From Pseudomonadota bacterium (GTDB lineage Bacteria > Pseudomonadota > Gammaproteobacteria > Burkholderiales > Burkholderiaceae_C): DNA of 64,000 nt. Position 1 is the stretch's first letter; every line of letters begins with the position of its first letter. Made by a program: the position numbers and the translations under genes. Shown piece by piece: positions 54,295 to 63,808 of this stretch. The notes beneath the pieces are model-generated. The model was given only the letters and a program-made list of their open reading frames with translations, was not told the origin of the DNA and did no database searches. The stretch lies in NCBI GenBank assembly GCA_021819435.1, contig JAKARB010000016.1, positions 1 through 64,000 on the forward strand. Reading direction: 5' to 3'.

Positions 54295-55185
54295 ATGCAC
54301 ATCACCGTCAGAGAAGAACTCAAGGCCTACATCGACCCCCTCACCCCCGACGAGCACGAGGCGCTGGAGCGCAGCCTGCTCGCCGAAGGCTGCCGCGACG
54401 CGCTGGTGCTGTGGGGCGACTTGCTCATCGACGGACACAACCGCTACGGCATCTGCCAGAAGCACGGCATCCCCTTCCAGACGGTGCAGCACCCGCACTT
54501 CAAGTCGATGGAAGACGTGCACCTGTGGATGATCGACCAGCACCTGGGCCGCCGCAGCGTGTCGGACTTCCAGCGCGGCGTGCTGGCGCTGCGCAAGCGC
54601 GAGATCCTGGCGCAGCGGCGTGAGCAGGCGACGCCCAATGCCTCGGCCGCCCCCATCTCAGATTCCACGCACCCAACCGGCACGTCTCAGGCCGAGGGCA
54701 CCAGCGCCTCCACGGCACCCGAACCCGTCCCGCTGAAGAACCGCACCGACATCGCCCGCGCCGCGCGCCTGAGCGCCAATCAGGTGGTGATGATCGAGAA
54801 GATCCAGAGTCAGGCCGTGCCCGAGTTGGTGGCCGCCGTGAAGCAAGGCACCATCAGCCTGAACGCGGCGGCAGCGGTTGCCACCTTGCCCGCAGAAGAA
54901 CAGAAAGCCGCCGCGCTGGCCGGCAAGGACGAGCTCAAGCAGGCCGCCAAGCGGGTGCGCGAGGTCAAGCGAAAGCCCGCTGCCGAGCGAGGCACATCGG
55001 CCGAACAGCCCGAGGTCGATGAACCGCCTTTCGAACCCGGTTCAAGCGCGCAAGGTGCATCGCCAAGCGACATGCAGGCGGAGCTGCAAAGCTTGCGTCA
55101 GCGCGTGGCCGAGCTCACGGCTGAAAACGCAGCCTTGCGTGAACAGGTGGCACAGCTGCAGAGTCTGCAAAGTCAGCCGGGCTGA
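54295..55185 (+). CDS. ParB-like nuclease-domain protein with leucine-zipper tail
   Basis: A 296-aa protein. The N-terminal ParB/sulfiredoxin-like domain has GCRDALVLWGDLLIDGHNRYGICQ. A helix-turn-helix-like region follows (TDIARAARLSANQVVMIEKI and GTISLNAAAAVATLP). The C-terminus is a coiled coil with heptads (LRQRVAELTAENAALREQV). It lacks parS-specific features that I can see and is not next to parA, so it is probably a plasmid-type or phage-type ParB homologue of unknown role. The start at 54295 is the first ATG. Confidence 0.78.
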   Translation: MHITVREELKAYIDPLTPDEHEALERSLLAEGCRDALVLWGDLLIDGHNRYGICQKHGIPFQTVQHPHFKSMEDVHLWMIDQHLGRRSVSDFQRGVLALRKREILAQRREQATPNASAAPISDSTHPTGTSQAEGTSASTAPEPVPLKNRTDIARAARLSANQVVMIEKIQSQAVPELVAAVKQGTISLNAAAAVATLPAEEQKAAALAGKDELKQAAKRVREVKRKPAAERGTSAEQPEVDEPPFEPGSSAQGASPSDMQAELQSLRQRVAELTAENAALREQVAQLQSLQSQPG

Positions 55186-55229
55186 GCGCGCCCGACACAC
55201 AGGCTCAACACCGCAGCATGGCGCGCAAC

Positions 55230-55946
55230 TCAGCGCGCCAGCTCAGCGCGCATCGCGTCGATCACATCCTTGTAGCTCGGCTGGCCGAAGATGGCCGAAC
55301 CCGCCACGAAGGTGTCGGCGCCCGCGTCGGCGATGCGGCGGATGTTGTCGACCTTCACGCCACCGTCGATCTCCAGGCGGATGTCGCGGCCCGTCTCGCG
55401 TTGGTGCGCGTCGATGATCTTGCGCACTTTCTCGGCCTTGCGCAGCGTGCTGTCGATGAAGCTCTGGCCGCCGAAGCCGGGGTTCACGCTCATCAGCAGC
55501 ACCACGTCGACCTTGTCGATCACCCACTCCAGCACGTCCACGGGCGTGGCGGGGTTGAACACCAAGCCGGCCTGGATGCCTTCGGCCTTGATGAGCTGCA
55601 AGGTGCGGTCCACGTGGGTGGAGGCGTCGGGGTGGAAGGTGACGATGTCGGCACCCGACTTGGCGAATGCCGTGGCCAGGGCGTCGACCGGCTGCACCAT
55701 CAGGTGCACGTCGATGGGCACCTTGGTGCCATCGGCCTTGACGCTGTGCTTGCGCAGGGCTTGGCAGACCATCGGCCCGAAGGTCAGGTTGGGCACGTAA
55801 TGGTTGTCCATCACGTCGAAGTGGATCCAGTCAGCACCGGCGTCGATCACGTTGCGCACCTCTTCGCCAAGGCGGGCGAAGTCGGCCGAGAGGATGCTGG
55901 GGGCGATTCGGAAGGTGCGAGGGGTGGACGACAAGGAGGACGACAT
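55230..55946 (-). CDS. rpe: Ribulose-phosphate 3-epimerase
   Basis: A 238-aa TIM-barrel enzyme interconverting ribulose-5-phosphate and xylulose-5-phosphate. Motifs: [35 protein letters not shown] with metal ligands, [13 protein letters not shown] segment, [11 protein letters not shown] and [10 protein letters not shown]. The frame has about ten extra N-terminal residues; a start nearer the APSIL motif cannot be excluded. Confidence 0.96.
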   Translation of the reverse strand: MSSSLSSTPRTFRIAPSILSADFARLGEEVRNVIDAGADWIHFDVMDNHYVPNLTFGPMVCQALRKHSVKADGTKVPIDVHLMVQPVDALATAFAKSGADIVTFHPDASTHVDRTLQLIKAEGIQAGLVFNPATPVDVLEWVIDKVDVVLLMSVNPGFGGQSFIDSTLRKAEKVRKIIDAHQRETGRDIRLEIDGGVKVDNIRRIADAGADTFVAGSAIFGQPSYKDVIDAMRAELAR

Positions 55947-56038
55947 GGGGGCGGTTCCTGGTGGGGCGGCGGGACGCGGCTGCTGCGAGCCTAAACCGCC
56001 ATTCTAGGAAACCCGCCCGCCTCTCGGGCAAAACGGGC

Positions 56039-57799
56039 TCAGTACCCGGTCGTGCTCTGAGCCATCAACCAGGGCAGCCACATGTTCTTTCGCTGGCGGG
56101 CGATGCACTTGCGCGCGGGCAGCTCGCCGTTGTCGGACTTGTCGACCGCGTAGGCCACCCACTCGGCGTGGGCGTCGGTCATCTCCAGCGTGGAGTAGCC
56201 TTGGCGGCTGCTGTCGAAGAACTGGATGTGCGGGTTGTTCAGGCGCACGGCGGGCTCGGCCAGCGCGCGCCCGATCAGGATCTTCGTCTGCGCATCGGCC
56301 TTGGACGAGAGCATCTCGGCCAGCGTCGACGAGGTCACCGCCGGCGTCATGAATTCGGCGCCCACGTAGTTGTCGAGCGCCAGCGGGTTGAGGTTGTTCC
56401 AGTCGTGTTTGATGTTGCTGGCCATGTAGGTGTGCAGGTCGCCCGTGGCCACGAGGAAGTTGCCGACCTTGGCGTCGCGCAAAGCACCGGTGAGGGCGCG
56501 GCGCTCGGCCTGGAAGCCGTCCCAGGCGTCGACGTTGAGCGGGGCCAGTTGCGCGCCCAGGAAGGTCACCGCCAGGCGGCCGAAGAAGGTCTGGTTGCCC
56601 ATGAGCTTCCAGGTGGCACGCGATTGGGTCAGGCCCTCGATCAGCCAGTTCAGTTGGGTCTTGCCGAGCAGGGTCTGATCGGCGCTGGTGTACTTGGTGC
56701 AGCCCACCGGCACGTAGCGCTGGCCGAACTCGCCTTCGCCGCAGGCGTGGGCGCTGCGGTAGGTGCGGTTCTCGATCATGAAGAGTTCAAGGAAGCCGCC
56801 GAAGTTGAATCGGCGGAACACCTTGAGCGCCTCGAAGGGGTGCGTGGCCTGGGCGTCGAAGCTGACGCGGGCGGGCACGTACTCGCTCCAGGCGCGCTGC
56901 GAGTCGAGCTTCAGGCGGCGCAGCAGGCCGGCGTCGGCGCCGTAGGCGGGGTCGGTGGTGTAGGGGTGGTCGGGCGCGCCCAGGGTGTCGCGGGCGTAAT
57001 CCCAGTAGCTGTCGTTGGCCGTTTCGTGGTCGTCGGGCACGCAGATCAGCGTGTGGCGTTCCATCAGCGCCTGGATGTTGGGGTCGCGGCGGATGGTGCG
57101 GTAGATGAAGCGGTAGTCGTTGACATTGAGCGCCACCGTGCCGCCCGAGGGCAGCACCATGGTGCGGTCGGCGAACGGCAGGCTTTGGAAGCGCGGGTCG
57201 CCAGCGGTCTCGTAGATGAAGTCGCCCAGGTGCAGCACGTGGTCGATGCTGTCGTCGCGTGCGATGTGGGCCAGCGCACCGTAGTAGCCGTTGGTGTAGT
57301 CCTGGCAGGTCAGCAAGGCCAGCTTGTATCGCTTGCGTTGCGCGCTGGCCGCCGGCAGGGTGCGGCAGCGGCCCGTGCGGCTGACGGTGCCGTCGTAGAT
57401 GAAGCGGTAGAAGAAGGGGCCGCCCGAGGCCATGGCGGGCAACTGGCCATCGAGGTCGATCTTGATGGTGTGGTCGCGCTCGGGGCCGATCTCTTCGGCG
57501 CCCACGCGAGCCTGCACCAGGAGGGTGCTGAATTGCGCATCGAGCGCGACCTGCAAGTAAAGCGGCTCGCCGACGCGCACGGCGGCCGGGTCGATGTGGG
57601 TCCACAGGATCACGCCGGTCTCGCTCGGATCGGCCGATGCAACGGAGAGGTCGAACACCCGGGCGGAATCGGTGCGCAGGTTGCGCGTGTCCAGCGGCGT
57701 CAGGCCGAGGTTCATCCACGCTGCGGCGCGGGCCTGCCAAGTGACAAGCAGGCCACCACCGGCCACCCCCAACGCGGACAGAAAACGACGACGATCCAT
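56039..57799 (-). CDS. PhoD-like alkaline phosphatase/phosphodiesterase, Tat-exported
   Basis: A 586-aa exported metallophosphatase. The Tat signal is DRRRFLSALGVAGGG. The N-terminal PhoD domain has VASADPSETGVILWTHI, and the catalytic part shows YKLALLTCQDY, VLHLGDFIYE, CVPDDHETANDSYWDYA and ATGDLHTYMAS. It would release phosphate from diesters or monoesters in the periplasm. The start at 57799 is set by the Tat motif; upstream codons overlap the apaG promoter region. Confidence 0.88.
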   Translation of the reverse strand: MDRRRFLSALGVAGGGLLVTWQARAAAWMNLGLTPLDTRNLRTDSARVFDLSVASADPSETGVILWTHIDPAAVRVGEPLYLQVALDAQFSTLLVQARVGAEEIGPERDHTIKIDLDGQLPAMASGGPFFYRFIYDGTVSRTGRCRTLPAASAQRKRYKLALLTCQDYTNGYYGALAHIARDDSIDHVLHLGDFIYETAGDPRFQSLPFADRTMVLPSGGTVALNVNDYRFIYRTIRRDPNIQALMERHTLICVPDDHETANDSYWDYARDTLGAPDHPYTTDPAYGADAGLLRRLKLDSQRAWSEYVPARVSFDAQATHPFEALKVFRRFNFGGFLELFMIENRTYRSAHACGEGEFGQRYVPVGCTKYTSADQTLLGKTQLNWLIEGLTQSRATWKLMGNQTFFGRLAVTFLGAQLAPLNVDAWDGFQAERRALTGALRDAKVGNFLVATGDLHTYMASNIKHDWNNLNPLALDNYVGAEFMTPAVTSSTLAEMLSSKADAQTKILIGRALAEPAVRLNNPHIQFFDSSRQGYSTLEMTDAHAEWVAYAVDKSDNGELPARKCIARQRKNMWLPWLMAQSTTGY

Positions 57800-57947
57800 G
57801 TGGGTGCTCCTTTGGGCGTGAAGGTGGGGGCGGCGTAAAGAACTGCAATTCAGCGACCTTGGATGATCGAGGTCCAGCGTGACATCCCCATGAAGCAGCG
57901 GGACTTCCACGCGGACTTGTCCGAAGGCATTGCCTAGAATGCCCCGC

Positions 57948-58322
57948 ATGAACTTGGCCGAATTCACCTGCAACGTGCAGCCCAGCTACATCGAGGATCG
58001 GAGCGACCCCTCCTGCCACGAGTACGCCTTCGCCTACAAAGTGACCATCGTCAACACCGGCGCGGTGTCGGCGCAGCTCATCGCGAGGCACTGGATGATC
58101 ACCGACGCGATGGGACAGATCGAAGAAGTGCGCGGCCTCGGCGTGGTGGGCAACCAGCCCTTGCTCAAGCCAGGCGAACGCTTTGAATACACGAGCTGGA
58201 CACGCCTGAACACGCCGCATGGCACGATGCAAGGCACCTTCTTTTGCATGACCGAAGACGCCCGACTCTTCGAAGCGCCCGTGCCCGTGTTCATGCTGGC
58301 GCGCTCGCAGTCGCTGCACTGA
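57948..58322 (+). CDS. apaG: ApaG family protein
   Basis: A 124-aa fibronectin-III-like protein with the family motifs FAYKVTIVNTGAVSAQLIARHW, GLGVVGNQPLLKPGERFEYTS and MQGTFF. Its molecular role is unresolved. It lies 13 bp upstream of the gcr gene in the same direction. Confidence 0.93.
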   Translation: MNLAEFTCNVQPSYIEDRSDPSCHEYAFAYKVTIVNTGAVSAQLIARHWMITDAMGQIEEVRGLGVVGNQPLLKPGERFEYTSWTRLNTPHGTMQGTFFCMTEDARLFEAPVPVFMLARSQSLH

Positions 58323-58335
58323 GGTCAAGCACACG

Positions 58336-60447
58336 ATGGCGGTTTTTTCCAAGCTCCTGTCTCCCCTTTCTCGACAAGCCTGGTGGCGTCGGCCCGGCAA
58401 CGGCTTCGAAATCGAAGCGTGGCTGGACCAGGCCGATGCCGAAGCGCCCCTGGTCGAGCGCCACATCTGGCTGATCCGCACGCTTGACTGGGCGCGCCGC
58501 GGCGAGCCGGTCAGCGGGGTGCAGAACGTGGTGCGCCTGATCGAGGCCAAGCCCGAGCGGCGTGCACGCGTGGTGGCGCTGCTGGGCGCTTTCTGGCGCG
58601 ACACCGACGTGGCCGCGCTGCTGGCCGATTACGGGTTCTCGCCGCGCTCGGCCTTCCTCAATGAGCTGGGCGAGCGCGTGCGCCGCCGCCTGCTGCCAGC
58701 CAGCCCCGAGACCACCGACCTGTCGGTGCTCTTCAACCTGCTCTTCAGCGACCCCGATGACGCGCAATGGTTGGCCCGCCTGGACCAGGCCACGCTTGAA
58801 AAGCTCGGCGCACTGCTGACAGACGGCCTGCGCGCGCCCACCGCGAGCGGGCCGTCGGCCTTGACCGCGCGCGCCTTGGGTTGGCGTGACCCGTTCTGCG
58901 ACGCCATGCTCTACCTGGCTGCCCAGGTGCGCGCCATCGGCTTCTCGCCGGCCTTCCGCTCGCGCATGGGCATCAGCCTAGGCCGCGATTTCGACGCGCC
59001 TGCTGTGGCCAACGCCGACGCCAGCGCGCGCAACGCCTTCCGCCAGTTGGGCCATGTGGTCGAGCGCCTGCGCGACGACATCGGCGCCCACCTGAAGGAC
59101 AACGCCGATGCGCCGTGGCCGCCGAAGCTGCTGCAAGACGCCCAGTACCTGCGCGCCCTGCTGCACACATGCGCGCAGGCTGCGCACGGCCTGCATGGTC
59201 ACCTCGACACGCAAGGCATTTCGGTCAACCTCGTCTTCCAGATCGACCAGTTGATGGGGCGTTGCGAGCGCATCGAAATGCTGTTGGACGCCGTGCTCGC
59301 GCCCGAGCCCACGCCCTCTTTGCACCACCTGCTGCTGACCTTGCTGCAAGTGGGCGAGCGCCGACGCAGCGTGCGCGCGCTGTTTTCGCAGCACACCTCG
59401 CAGCTCGCGCGCCGCGTGGCCGAGCGCAGCGCCGAAACCGGCGAGCACTACATCACCCGCAACCGCGCCGAATACGCTGACATGTTCAAGCGAGCCTGCG
59501 GCGGCGGTGCGGTGCTGGCGGGCACCACCTTCCTGAAGTTCGCGGTGCTGGCGCTTGGCCTGTCGCCCTTCATGGCCGGCTTTGGCGCGGGTTTGAATTA
59601 CGCGGTGAGCTTCGTGCTGGTGCAATGGCTGCACTTCACGGTGGCCACCAAGCAGCCGGCGATGACGGCGCCGGCCATGGCCGCCAAACTGGCCGACGTG
59701 CGCAGCGATGCGGCGGTCGAATCCTTCGTGGACGAGGTGGCCCACCTGTTGCGCTCGCAGGTGGCGGGCATCCTGGGCAACCTGCTGGTGGTGGCACCCG
59801 TGGTGCTGGGCGTGCAGCTGCTGATGATCCGTTTCTTCAACCACCCGCTCATCAACCAAGACGAAGCCACGCACGCGCTCCATGCCCTCACGCTGCTGGG
59901 CCCGAGCCTCTGGTACGCGGCCTTCACGGGCGTGCTGCTGTTCGCATCGAGCATCCTGGCCGGCTGGGCCGAGAACGCCTTCGTGCTGCACCGCCTGGAC
60001 AGCGCCTTGCGTTGGAACCCGCGCATCCGCGCCTGGCTGGGTGAAGCGCGCGCGGCGCGCTGGTCGGTCTGGTGGCGCGACAACATCTCGGGCCTGACAG
60101 CCAACATCTCGCTGGGCTTCATGCTCGGCCTGGTGCCGGTGATCGCCCAGTTCCTGGGCCTGCCGCTGGACGTGCGCCACGTCACCCTGTCCACGGGCCA
60201 GGTGGCGGGTGCGCTGGGCACGCTGGGCTGGGGCATGCTGCACGATCCGGCCTTTTGGTGGTGCGTGGCCGCCCTGCCCTTGACCGGCGCGCTCAACGTC
60301 GGCGTGAGCTTCACGCTGGCGCTGCGCGTGGCGGTGCGCTCACGCGGCGTGCGCGTCACCGACCGCAACCGCCTGTGGCGCGCCGTCGGCCGGCGCCTGC
60401 TGCGTCAGCCCATGTCCTTCCTCGTGCCGCCGCGCTCGGCGGGTTGA
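58336..60447 (+). CDS. gcr: Site-specific recombinase Gcr family membrane protein
   Basis: A 703-aa protein of the Gcr family, named after a gonococcal recombinase but lacking recombinase catalytic motifs. The N-terminal half is soluble and helical. The C-terminal half has several hydrophobic segments at about 400-435, 480-510, 525-550 and 590-660. A true recombinase activity is doubtful. Confidence 0.82.
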   Translation: MAVFSKLLSPLSRQAWWRRPGNGFEIEAWLDQADAEAPLVERHIWLIRTLDWARRGEPVSGVQNVVRLIEAKPERRARVVALLGAFWRDTDVAALLADYGFSPRSAFLNELGERVRRRLLPASPETTDLSVLFNLLFSDPDDAQWLARLDQATLEKLGALLTDGLRAPTASGPSALTARALGWRDPFCDAMLYLAAQVRAIGFSPAFRSRMGISLGRDFDAPAVANADASARNAFRQLGHVVERLRDDIGAHLKDNADAPWPPKLLQDAQYLRALLHTCAQAAHGLHGHLDTQGISVNLVFQIDQLMGRCERIEMLLDAVLAPEPTPSLHHLLLTLLQVGERRRSVRALFSQHTSQLARRVAERSAETGEHYITRNRAEYADMFKRACGGGAVLAGTTFLKFAVLALGLSPFMAGFGAGLNYAVSFVLVQWLHFTVATKQPAMTAPAMAAKLADVRSDAAVESFVDEVAHLLRSQVAGILGNLLVVAPVVLGVQLLMIRFFNHPLINQDEATHALHALTLLGPSLWYAAFTGVLLFASSILAGWAENAFVLHRLDSALRWNPRIRAWLGEARAARWSVWWRDNISGLTANISLGFMLGLVPVIAQFLGLPLDVRHVTLSTGQVAGALGTLGWGMLHDPAFWWCVAALPLTGALNVGVSFTLALRVAVRSRGVRVTDRNRLWRAVGRRLLRQPMSFLVPPRSAG

Positions 60448-60605
60448 GCCAGGCCTTGAGCCGGGCCGCCTTCGGCCTGGTTCACCGGGTCGGGCGGCGG
60501 CTCGTCACGCAGCTCGCCATCTCGGCGCCCCGAAAACATCGTCCACCAGATCAGGAAGATCAGCACCGCCAGTGCGAGTGCGGCTTCCAGCACAATCAGA
60601 CCCAT
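60405..60605 (-). CDS. Small single-pass membrane protein
   Basis: A 66-aa protein with one N-terminal transmembrane helix (LIVLEAALALAVLIFLIWWTMF) and a polar tail with an RRDGE motif. It overlaps the end of gcr by 43 bp on the opposite strand. Short proteins of this design occur in Burkholderiales, so I consider it a likely but unproven gene. Confidence 0.5.
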   Translation of the reverse strand: MGLIVLEAALALAVLIFLIWWTMFSGRRDGELRDEPPPDPVNQAEGGPAQGLAQPAERGGTRKDMG

Positions 60606-61854
60606 GCCTTGCGTGTTCCCGTCGAGTCAGTTGGTTTCGAGGTCCGGCCTGATGGCCCTGACCGTGGCCATTGTAGGAAGCCTCGCTGCCTGCGGCAGCT
60701 CCGTGCCAACCCGTGGCGATCATGGTGCGCCGATCACGCAGGCGCCGTGGTCGGCCCAGTTGCCGCCGGTGCCCGAAGGGCCCAGCCTGATGCGCGCCAA
60801 GGCACGCTGGGTGCAAGCCAACTGGGCAGACCTGCCCGGCTGGCAGGCCGACCGGCTCGGCGAGTGGTGGCCAGCGCTGGTCAAGGGCTGCGCCCGACCG
60901 GCCGCCGGTTGGCAAAAGCTGTGTGAAGAAGCCCGCCGGTTGGGCCCGGACTGGGGCCAGCGCGTGGGCGACGACTTCGTGCGCCAATGGGTCGAGACGC
61001 AGTTGCAGCCCTGGCGGGTGACTTCGCTGGAAGGCCAGGCCACCGGCTTGCTGACCGGCTACTTCGAGCCGCTGCTCGATGGCCGCCGCACGCCCGACGC
61101 CCGCTTCGCCTGGCCCCTGCACCGCCCCCCCGCTGGCCTGGGCCAACGCAAGCCGTTCTACAGCCGCGCAGAGCTCGAATCGAACCCAGAAGGGCGCGCC
61201 GCCATCGCCGGGCGCGAGGTGGTCTGGCTGGCCGACCCGCTGGACGTGCTGCTCATCCAGGTGCAGGGCTCGGGCCGCGTGCGCTTGCTCGACGAGTTCA
61301 CCGCGCAAGGCACACCCAAGGTCATCCGCCTGGCCTTCGCTGGTCACAACGACCAGCCCTACCAGTCGGTGGCACGCTGGTTGGTCGACCAGGGCGCCTT
61401 CACGCTGGAGCAGGCCTCGTGGCCGGCCATCCGAAGCTGGGCACAAGCCAACCCGGGGCGGGTGGGCGAGATGATGGCGGCCAACCCGCGCGTGGTCTTC
61501 TTCCGCGAAGAGGTGCTCACCGACCCGAGCTCCGGCCCCAATGGCGCGCAAGGCGTGCCCTTGACGCCTGGGCGCTCCATCGCCGTCGACCGCGACAGCG
61601 TGCCGCTGGGCACGCCGGTGTGGCTGGAGAGCACCATGCCGCAGGCCTGGGTGGCCGGCGGCTTGCCACCACCCTCGCCGTTGCGCCGGCTGGCCATGGC
61701 TCAGGACACGGGCGGGGCCATCCTCGGCGCGGTGCGGGCCGACTTCTTCTGGGGCTGGGGCGACGAGGCGCTGGCCCAGGCGGGCCGCACCAAGCAGCCG
61801 CTGGCGATGTGGGCGCTGTGGCCGCGCGGCGCGCAGCAGGGCAGCACGCCTTGA
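60604..61854 (+). CDS. mltA: Membrane-bound lytic murein transglycosylase A (MltA)
   Basis: A 416-aa lipoprotein with lipobox SLAAC near 27-31. The MltA domain shows TGYFEPLLDGRR, LIQVQGSGRV with VIRLAFAGHNDQPYQSV, and the 3D domain with AVDRDSVPLGTPVWLES and LAMAQDTGGAILGAVRADFFWGWG containing catalytic aspartates. It cleaves peptidoglycan at the outer membrane. A second ATG at 60652 would shorten the leader and is possible. Confidence 0.92.
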   Translation: MPCVFPSSQLVSRSGLMALTVAIVGSLAACGSSVPTRGDHGAPITQAPWSAQLPPVPEGPSLMRAKARWVQANWADLPGWQADRLGEWWPALVKGCARPAAGWQKLCEEARRLGPDWGQRVGDDFVRQWVETQLQPWRVTSLEGQATGLLTGYFEPLLDGRRTPDARFAWPLHRPPAGLGQRKPFYSRAELESNPEGRAAIAGREVVWLADPLDVLLIQVQGSGRVRLLDEFTAQGTPKVIRLAFAGHNDQPYQSVARWLVDQGAFTLEQASWPAIRSWAQANPGRVGEMMAANPRVVFFREEVLTDPSSGPNGAQGVPLTPGRSIAVDRDSVPLGTPVWLESTMPQAWVAGGLPPPSPLRRLAMAQDTGGAILGAVRADFFWGWGDEALAQAGRTKQPLAMWALWPRGAQQGSTP

Positions 61855-61888
61855 GCGTTCGCCTGAGGCGCGTGATTCAAGCGCGGGT

Positions 61889-62740
61889 TCAAGGCCCGAT
61901 CTTCACCGACAGGCCCGTGGTCAGCGCCAGGTCGTTGCGTCGCTGCCCGGCCGCCACGCGGCTGTTGTAGGAATCGGTCAAGGCCACCGTCAGCGCCAGC
62001 GTGCGGGTCATGTCCACGTTGAGGGCGGCACTGAACTTGAAGAGGTGATTGCGGTCTCCATCGATCGAGAGGTAGCTCTCCAGGCGCTGCTTGAACGACA
62101 CCGTGGGCGTGAGCTGGTCGGTGAATTCGTTGCCGATGAGGATGCTGTTGCTGGCGAAGCGCGAATCGGTTTCGCCACCGATGGTCTTCTCCTGGCTGTA
62201 GCGGCTGACCGTGCGGCCCAGGCCGGCGAACAAGTCCAAGGTGCGATCGGCTTCGTTGATGACGTGGCGGCCCAGGCCCAACGCCGCCTGCCAGCGCAAT
62301 TGAAGGTCGATGACCCGGTCGTGCTCGACCGCCATGCGCGCGAAGGCGAAGAGATCGGCGTCGACATCGCGATCATGCTGCGCGGTGCCGGCCCACCGGC
62401 CGGCCGTGGTCTGGCGCACGGGCTTGGAGCCAGCCTGGCTCTCGGTGACCACGGCGGTGAGCGTCGTCTTGCCGCCTTCCTTGCGGCGCGAGATGTCCGC
62501 GTTGACCTGCGCCGCCCGCGTGCGGCTGTTGCCAGAGGTGGCTGACAACGAGGCCGTCATGCGGCCGCGCCAGGCCAGGGGGTCGGAGTCGGGCTGGCCG
62601 GCAGCGGATGCGGCCGGCGCCGCTGGCATCGGCGGCATCGGTGCAAAAGGGGCCGATGCCCTGAAAGGAACGACCTGCGCGTGCGCAGCCGTGCCCAGGC
62701 ACAGCAGAGCAGGCAAGAGGACAAGAGACCAGCGGGGCAT
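61889..62740 (-). CDS. DUF481 family outer-membrane-like protein
   Basis: A 283-aa exported protein with a signal peptide (SLVLLPALLCLGTAAHA), a Pro/Ala-rich linker (about 25-55) and a beta-rich C-terminal domain beginning WRGRMTASLSATSGNSRTRA, as in DUF481/YdiY proteins. It is probably an outer-membrane barrel of unknown function. Confidence 0.85.
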   Translation of the reverse strand: MPRWSLVLLPALLCLGTAAHAQVVPFRASAPFAPMPPMPAAPAASAAGQPDSDPLAWRGRMTASLSATSGNSRTRAAQVNADISRRKEGGKTTLTAVVTESQAGSKPVRQTTAGRWAGTAQHDRDVDADLFAFARMAVEHDRVIDLQLRWQAALGLGRHVINEADRTLDLFAGLGRTVSRYSQEKTIGGETDSRFASNSILIGNEFTDQLTPTVSFKQRLESYLSIDGDRNHLFKFSAALNVDMTRTLALTVALTDSYNSRVAAGQRRNDLALTTGLSVKIGP

Positions 62741-62834
62741 CTGGGAAACTCCGATCTGACAACAAGCGCGGCATTGTCGCCCACGCTTTTTGCTCTCCGC
62801 CTTTGCCCCCAGCCGCCGCGCAGGCTCTGCGCGA

Positions 62835-63278
62835 TCAATACGTCTTGTACGGCAAGAACTTGCCCGACATGACGATGCTGACGCGGTCGCCAGCCGCGTT
62901 CGGTTCGCGCTTCAAATCCATCTTGAAGTCGATGGCGCTCATGATGCCGTCGCCGAACTCTTCGTGGATCAGCGCCTTGAAGGTGGTGCCGTAGACGCTG
63001 ACCAGCTCGTAGAAGCGGTAGATCAGCGGGTCGGTGGGCACGCTGGTGGGCAGCGAGCCTTTGTAGGGCACCTCTTGCAGCCACAGGCGGGCTTCTTCGG
63101 GCAGGTCGAAGATGTCGCCGATGGTGGCGGCCTGCTCGGCCGTCAGCGTCATCTGGCCCAGGCAGGCGGCGGTGACCCACTCCTTGCTGAGGCCCACCTT
63201 CGTGGCCACGTCGGCCCATTTGATGCCCTTCTTGACCTTGGCCTGGATGATGAGGTCGGTCACGTCTTCGCGGTTCAT
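62835..63278 (-). CDS. cynS: Cyanate hydratase (cyanase)
   Basis: A 147-aa enzyme converting cyanate and bicarbonate to ammonia and CO2. The sequence carries the N-terminal helix-turn-helix-like domain (GIKWADVATKVGLSKEWVTAACLGQ) and the catalytic domain with YRFYELVSVYG (Arg and Glu) and the conserved serine in DRVSIVMSGKFLPY. It lies downstream of an NTF2-like gene and a CynD/NrtD-type ATPase gene in one minus-strand cluster. Confidence 0.96.
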   Translation of the reverse strand: MNREDVTDLIIQAKVKKGIKWADVATKVGLSKEWVTAACLGQMTLTAEQAATIGDIFDLPEEARLWLQEVPYKGSLPTSVPTDPLIYRFYELVSVYGTTFKALIHEEFGDGIMSAIDFKMDLKREPNAAGDRVSIVMSGKFLPYKTY

Positions 63279-63331
63279 GGGGAGTCCTTTCTCTGTCTGT
63301 GTGGATGCGACCTGATCAGGTCGGGTTTGAA

Positions 63332-63760
63332 TCAGCGGAACTGCCGATCAGCCTCGGCGATGGGCACGTCGTTGATCGAGGCTTCGCGGCGGGCCATCAG
63401 GCCGCGTTCGTCGAAGGTCCAGTTCTCGTTGCCGTAGGCGCGCCACCACTGGCCGGCGTCGTCGTGGTACTCGTACTCGAAGCACACCGAAATGCGGTTG
63501 CTTTCGAAGGCGAAGAGGCGCTTCTTCAAGCGGTAGTCGTGCTCCTTGGCCCACTTGCGGGTCAGGAAAGCCTTGATGGCTTCGCGGCCTGTGAAGAACT
63601 CGCTGCGGTTGCGCCACCACGAGTCTTCCGTGTAGGCGGCGGCGCAGCGCTCGGGGTCTTTCGAGTTCCAGGCGTCTTCGGCCATCTGCACCTTCAGGCG
63701 CGCGGTTTCTTCGGTGAAAGGCGGCAGGGGCGGGCGGGTGATGGGTGCGTCTTGGGTCAT
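63332..63760 (-). CDS. NTF2-like (SnoaL/DUF1348) protein
   Basis: A 142-aa cone-shaped alpha/beta protein with [23 protein letters not shown] and [21 protein letters not shown], the DUF1348 pattern. No catalytic residues are certain. Its place between a transporter ATPase and cyanase suggests a link to cyanate or nitrile handling. Confidence 0.82.
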   Translation of the reverse strand: MTQDAPITRPPLPPFTEETARLKVQMAEDAWNSKDPERCAAAYTEDSWWRNRSEFFTGREAIKAFLTRKWAKEHDYRLKKRLFAFESNRISVCFEYEYHDDAGQWWRAYGNENWTFDERGLMARREASINDVPIAEADRQFR

Positions 63761-63808
63761 GCGGTCCTCAGGGCTTGTTGTGGTCGAAGGGCAGGGGCGT
63801 TCAGGCGT

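Noticed and set aside
58336..60447. Gcr gene as evidence of a mobile element or integron
   Set aside because: The family lacks tyrosine or serine recombinase motifs and looks like a membrane protein; no att sites or cassettes are nearby.
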